From the NCBI GenBank assembly GCA_030704615.1, contig CM060734.1, positions 9,054,001 to 9,114,000 on the forward strand: a stretch of 60,000 nucleotides of DNA, given 5' to 3'. Both the position numbers and the translations under genes were made by a program. The stretch is from Takakia lepidozioides (lineage: Eukaryota; Streptophyta; Takakiopsida; Takakiales; Takakiaceae). Positions 55,850-60,000 of the stretch are shown piece by piece; the first letter of the stretch is position 1, and each line of letters begins with the position of its first letter. Below the pieces are notes generated by a model. That model had not been told where the DNA came from. It saw only the letters and a list, made by a program, of their open reading frames with translations, and did not search any database.

Positions 55850-57878
55850 TCACAGGACCCCACCCAGACCTAGAAACAAAGCCGACCACTTACCCGTGGA
55901 TGTGCATGGGGAGTCAGCTTGCGCCGCAGATGCGTTACTTGCTCTCCTCTCTCGCAGTAGCCTACAATTCGTGTAGACATAAACCAATTTGTCAGCCCTG
56001 GCATGATTCAACATGTTGCGAATCTTGTTGTGAACAAACGAGTAACTGCTCCTGTTCAGCTCAAAGGACGAGGGAGAGCACACTTGAGCAAGAATACGCT
56101 TTGCAATGGGAGCTAACGTTCTTGCTCCAGCTCCAATCAGATCCCACCATTCATGTGGCAACATGTTCATTGCTTTTGGATCCGGCATGTCATGGAAAAG
56201 ATTCTGCCGATCCGAGAAGCACTGGTACTCAGACAATGCTCGCTCTGCCATGTTCAAGGGCGCAAATTGCATGATGACCCGTACAAGCCCGGCTTTGGCA
56301 TCCACATCGTCTCTCAAATCCGTATTGTCCAGCAAGAATGGATTCAGCAAGGCCCCCGCATAATGCAAGTCCGTGCGAACCATCCGTTTGCGGTCGTAAA
56401 ATGCATCCTCGGTCCTTGCCGCCAAATCATCGTCCATAGAAAATGGAGGACGCCTCAAGGATTGCACGTGCTTCTCAAGGTTTTCCAATATCAACCATGC
56501 TTTACCCATTATTGGTTGTTTTCCATTAAACTCCCGCAAAGCAATCAACACCGGCTCCACTATGTACACAAAATTTGCACATTTCGCCCATAAATCGTCG
56601 GAGCAAATGATTGCGCGGACCCTCCGACTTTTGCTCAAAGACTTGAACTTACGAGAGTCGCGTAAGGTGCCCACATACGCATCCCATTGAGGGTCAATGA
56701 TCACCTGCTCCAGACCCGCCCTCACAGTCACCAGTCGATCCACCATCAAAAAATTTGTGGCAAAGCGGGTTTCACCCGGGTTCCTAAGGCTGTATTTGGG
56801 TTCATGCTTTCTAAACAATGCCAAAGGGATGTGATGTGTACAAATGAACGTCACAACCGACTTTGCCCTTTTTACTAGTTGTTTCATCCATGATTCTTTT
56901 CCCCAATCCTCCAAAAGGAGATCAAAGATATGAGTAGCACACCCTTGGTAATATAGATGGGGATATCGTACCATCAAAATATCAGCCATATTATCCATGT
57001 TAGATGCATTGTCCGTGGACACTTGGACAATTTTATCAGCTCCAATTTTATCGATATAACTCGTTAACAACCCTGCTTGATAACGTACATCTTTTCTCTC
57101 CGTGCTTCTGTCAACGGATCCCAAAAATTGTTCCCCCGCAAGACAGACCAGCATGACATTGAACAGTGATCGATTAGTAACAGAATTCCAACCGTCCACA
57201 CATATAGTGCTTCCATATTTTCGGAGAGAATCATCTATCTTTTCATTCACCTTTTGGGTGAGGTCAGACATAGCCTCTTCTAGCAATCATGTGCGGAGAT
57301 CGCGATAACTCGGAGGTGTGTATGTGGACTTGGAATCGGACGTGGCTTTGACAGCAGCCACAAACGTAGGAAGCCTCGAGACATTGAACGGAATATTGGC
57401 CTCGTAGAAAAATTGGGCCATCTTCTTATCCAGAGTCCTCCTGTGCGACAAATTTAAGCCTTCTTGCATTGATTGTTGCTTCAATGGTCTGGTCCGTACA
57501 AGTGCTGGCGTACAATCGGGTGTTGCTCCTGACCCACCGGCTTCTCCACGAACAATAGTCCCTCTGGGTACAACTCTGAGGGACAGTTTGATTCGAACCT
57601 GGAGTGTTTGGCTCAGAAGCCGCGGCCACATCAAGAGACGGTGGGATATTGCCTCCACATTGGGCAAAGTGGGCTTTCACTCGCATGGAGGCTTTTGGGC
57701 ACAAACTAACCCTTCCATTCTTACCATCTCTGTAGCCGAGGTGATATAACATGCGATCTTTGCGACCCGCCAGCTTCAATGCACAAAGATTGCATTGAAC
57801 ACCGTCCTTTTTGTGCGGGTCTATGGTGAACCAAAGGATCCACTCCTCCCTCATCCTCACACCCAAAACCCTAACCAC
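55850..57878 (-). pseudogene. hAT transposase (BED finger, DUF659, dimerisation domain), nearly intact
   Basis: The start is the ATG at 57878. A BED-type finger has WILWFTIDPHKKDGVQCNLC, then HLGYRD and a later Cys. A frame shift near 57570 leads to a linker with SLRVVPRGTIV, then HRRTLDKKMAQFFYEANIPF. A single TGA near 57290 precedes a 478-residue open frame. In that frame Asp31 (CVDGWNS) and Asp92 (VSTDNASNM) match the DUF659 acidic positions, and Cys116/His119 (QGCATHIFD) form the usual C..H motif. The EWWDLIGAGARTLAPIAKRI block and SYSFVHNKIRNMLNHARADK form the hAT dimerisation domain. Two lesions only, so it decayed recently. The stop context (ACATGATTG) fits a CGA to TGA change. Confidence 0.88.
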
Positions 57879-58261
57879 AAACTTAATGTTGAACGAAGAA
57901 CACTAGTGTACTTGGTAGATTTGTCAAGAGCAATAAAAGTTAGAACAGAATGCGATGACCCAACACTACGGCATCAATCCAAGTGGATCAATACACCATG
58001 TAGTATTGTGCTTTTCGACAATTTGCTGTAGTGGCTCTGATGGAAGCCACAACAGCAAAAAGTCCGCACCCTCCTCTTGGGCTTACACTCTTGCTCAAGG
58101 AATAGAGAACATTCACTCGCCACAAAAGTGTTTGCCACAAAGTGAGGGGCATTGGGACCACCTTATATACCCTCCAGTCTCCAAGCTTCACACGCTCGAC
58201 GAATCAGATCCAATGCTGCGACCGCTCCAGGTCGCACGAGGAAGTCGCATGTTATTTTTTT

Positions 58262-58935
58262 CTTAAAACTGCTGCGACCACCTTCATGCTGGTGGTCGCA
58301 TCTATTAAAAAAAAGAAAAATGCTGCGACCACCCCATGCTCGTGGTCACAGAGATTATTTATTATTAAAGAAAAAAAAATTGCTGCGACCACCCCCCTGC
58401 TGGTGGTCGCCCTTATTAAATAAACAGAAAATTTGTGCGACCACCACCCTGCTAGTGGTCGCACCTATTAAACAAATAGAAAATTTATGCGACCACCACC
58501 ATGCTGGTGGTTGCACCTATTTTTAAAAAAAAATGCTGCGACCACCCCCATGTTTGTAGACACAGAGAATATTTAAAAATAAATAAATAAATAAAATTAT
58601 GCGACCACCTCCCTACTGGTGGTTGCACCTATTAAAAAAACAGAAAAATGCTGCGACCACCCCCATGCTGGTGGTCACAGATATTAAAAAATAGAAAAAT
58701 GTTGCGACCACCCCCCTGATGGTGGTCGCACCTATTACAAATAAAAATTATGCGACCACCAGTAGCGGTGGTCGCAATTGTTTAAGAAAAGAAAAAAATG
58801 CGACCACCCCTGCTGGTGGTCGCATCTATTTTTAAAAAACAAAAAATGTTGCGACAACCCCTCTGCTAGTGGTCGTAACTATTAAAAAATAAGATAAATT
58901 TTGCGACCACCACCATTTGGAGGTCGCACCAATTT
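58262..58935. repeat. Array of 13 GCGACCACC hairpins in the hAT 5' region
   Basis: Units begin at about 58271, 58323, 58383, 58436, 58488, 58535, 58598, 58650, 58702, 58750, 58797, 58849 and 58900, with spacing near 50 bp. Each has TGCGACCACC, a 5-8 base loop, then GGTGGTCGCA, followed by an A/T-rich TATTAAAAA linker. Some right arms have one or two changes. A lone related unit lies at 58218-58240. Confidence 0.9.
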
Positions 58936-59117
58936 AAGAATAATGATTTAAAAATGACCTCAACTATTGGCGGATGGAGTAATTTATAAAACAATTCATT
59001 CATTTGCCAAGGTGTCGCTTGGAATACAACGTGTCTACCTACGTGGCATATTTTTCACCTAACTCATGTTTTACTGATTTTTCGGCAAAACTGACGTGAC
59101 GTTGGTCGCGTCAGCGT

Positions 59118-59159
59118 CAGGTCCGACGTGACGTGACGTCACTGACGTGTGCAACCCTG
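59118..59159. repeat. hAT terminal inverted repeat (5' side)
   Basis: The block has overlapping GACGTGACGTCAC-type words and ends in TGCAACCCTG. It is the likely transposon end. The partner is not in view. Confidence 0.55.
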
Positions 59160-59441
59160 AGTATGAGTTATGTGAACTTGGAGAGTGGAGTGCCGATACG
59201 TTCAAAAATGTTGGGAACTAGTTCTTTGACCCCACACATAGACATTGTCACTGTGCGGTGACATGGCCAGAGGTTTTAAGGAACCGGATTTTTTTCCAAG
59301 TTGTAAGCAATGTGAATGTTATCCACTTTGCGAGAAGGTTATCAAATTACTTCACATTTGCCAAGAAGGATGAGAGTGCTTAGGATTTGTAATTGAGAGT
59401 CTGTCAAGGTTCTAGGGTATCCCAAGTGTAGGGTTTGGCAT

Positions 59442-59699
59442 CTAAGTGTGCTCCTTCATGAACTCTGGATAACCATCTATCGGACAACACCACATACTGA
59501 TCCATTTATGTCCCAATTGACGATGTTTACATAGAATAGATAATTCTTTTATCCAGGCTTTAGTCACACTTTCTATTCGAACTAACTCTGCTTCATTGTA
59601 TGATAAACTCTTAAATATCCGAATCAATATTTCCCTTGGTAACCCAGGAATTAATTCTCGCTCAGTATCTTTATCGTCTCCATTTGTACACATTCTCAT
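59442..59699 (-). CDS. F-box protein, N-terminal exon or fragment
   Basis: An 85-codon frame from an ATG at 59699 has LIPGLPREILIRIFKSLSYN, followed by ELVRIESVTKAWIKELSILC. This fits an F-box: LPREIL start, then a V.K.W helix. F-box proteins bring substrates to SCF ubiquitin ligases. F-box proteins normally carry a kelch, LRR or other repeat after this domain, but here the frame stops after EFMKEHT. About 280 bp further on is the hAT terminus. Either an intron follows, or the gene was cut by the hAT insertion. Confidence 0.55.
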   Translation of the reverse strand: MRMCTNGDDKDTERELIPGLPREILIRIFKSLSYNEAELVRIESVTKAWIKELSILCKHRQLGHKWISMWCCPIDGYPEFMKEHT

Positions 59700-60000
59700 T
59701 ATCTCACATAATTATAATTCTTTAGCCACTACATTCAGAATCAAATTCTCATTTCATTATTCCATAACCCAAAGTGAATTGAACTTTTTTTTTCTCCTTC
59801 TTCTCTTCTATTCATTCACGAACACAACATCACAAGAATGCAGTACTAATCTATCATTGAAGAATAACTCTATCTTCTAACTCCTACTTACTCACTTTAC
59901 TCTGCTCTGCTCTACTCTCCGGTCACGGTTCTCTGGCTCAACTGACACCGTCTGCTTCACATAAACGTAATATATAGCAGAGTGCTCCAACAACTTTGTC
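59700..60000. other. AT-rich sequence upstream of the F-box frame
   Basis: The F-box promoter would lie here. TACGTAATATATAGC-like AT-rich sequence at 59965-59980 and a pyrimidine-rich stretch at 59890-59930 are the only notable points. Confidence 0.25.

Larger units (their letters stand above)
55850..59159 (-). mobile_element. hAT transposon with long 5' subterminal hairpin array
   Basis: The transposase (57878-55850) is followed on its 5' side by a 13-unit hairpin array (58262-58935), then ACGTGACG-rich sequence. The terminus reads TGCAACCCTG on the plus strand, that is CAGGGTTGCA read inward. CAGGGTT-type ends are typical of plant hAT elements. The 8 bases after it are AGTATGAG. The matching 3' terminus was not found. 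Confidence 0.65.

Noticed and set aside
1-60000. tRNA, rRNA or snoRNA genes
   Set aside because: No cloverleaf with A and B boxes and no rRNA-like block was recognised by eye; a covariance-model scan was not possible.

Overview
The window looks like nuclear DNA of a streptophyte (plant lineage), probably a seedless plant or a charophyte alga. The reasons are a Tat/Athila-type Ty3-gypsy retrotransposon family, spliced MULE genes with SWIM fingers, a BED/DUF659 hAT transposase, PLS-type PPR modules and an F-box start. The species cannot be fixed from this sequence. Almost everything is mobile or decayed, and nearly every long frame carries stops or frameshifts. I saw no tRNA, rRNA or bacterial operon. 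All alignments were made by eye, so most boundaries carry an uncertainty of a few to about 20 bases.

Layout. At 1-963 is the 3' end of a MULE, closed by a terminal sequence that interrupts an antisense ParB-like gene (948-2264). From 2670 to 4215 are palindromic modules and a 96-bp minisatellite, then a SWIM fragment (4919-5128) and more palindromes. A second ParB-like gene, with a probable decayed adenine-methyltransferase part, starts near 6236 and resumes at 19875-24541. It is split by a complete 13-kb LTR retrotransposon (element A, 6831-19869, minus strand) with a GCTTC target duplication. From 24660 to 26560 are two clusters of near-perfect palindromes, flanking a minus-strand reading that may be another methyltransferase remnant. 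A plus-strand MULE pseudogene occupies 28640-31334.

The interval 31335-47830 is a scrambled nest. Pieces of one MULE, of a second copy of the retrotransposon (element B) and of a further MULE alternate in strand and order. All junctions can be resolved by three inversions of a simpler ancestral layout (MULE, then element B, then another MULE).

From 47830 onward come more palindromes, a small MITE-like inverted-repeat element, two fragments of an RNase H-bearing retroelement (48704-49260 and 52790-54834), a decayed PPR array (51900-52640), and a nearly intact hAT element (55850-59159). The hAT 5' region holds 13 hairpin repeats. An F-box gene start lies beside the hAT terminus.

How the parts relate. 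The retrotransposon family has the usual gag (three CCHC knuckles) and pol (PR-RT-RH-IN, no chromodomain seen). It also has two unusual parts: an ORF0 that is open from inside the 5' LTR across the primer-binding site, and a large same-strand ORF downstream of pol (about 1,390 codons in element A) with a zinc knuckle, coiled-coil stretches and a basic Arg/Ser tail. This extra ORF, the ParB/methyltransferase-like genes and the repeated palindromes are the best candidates for something undescribed.
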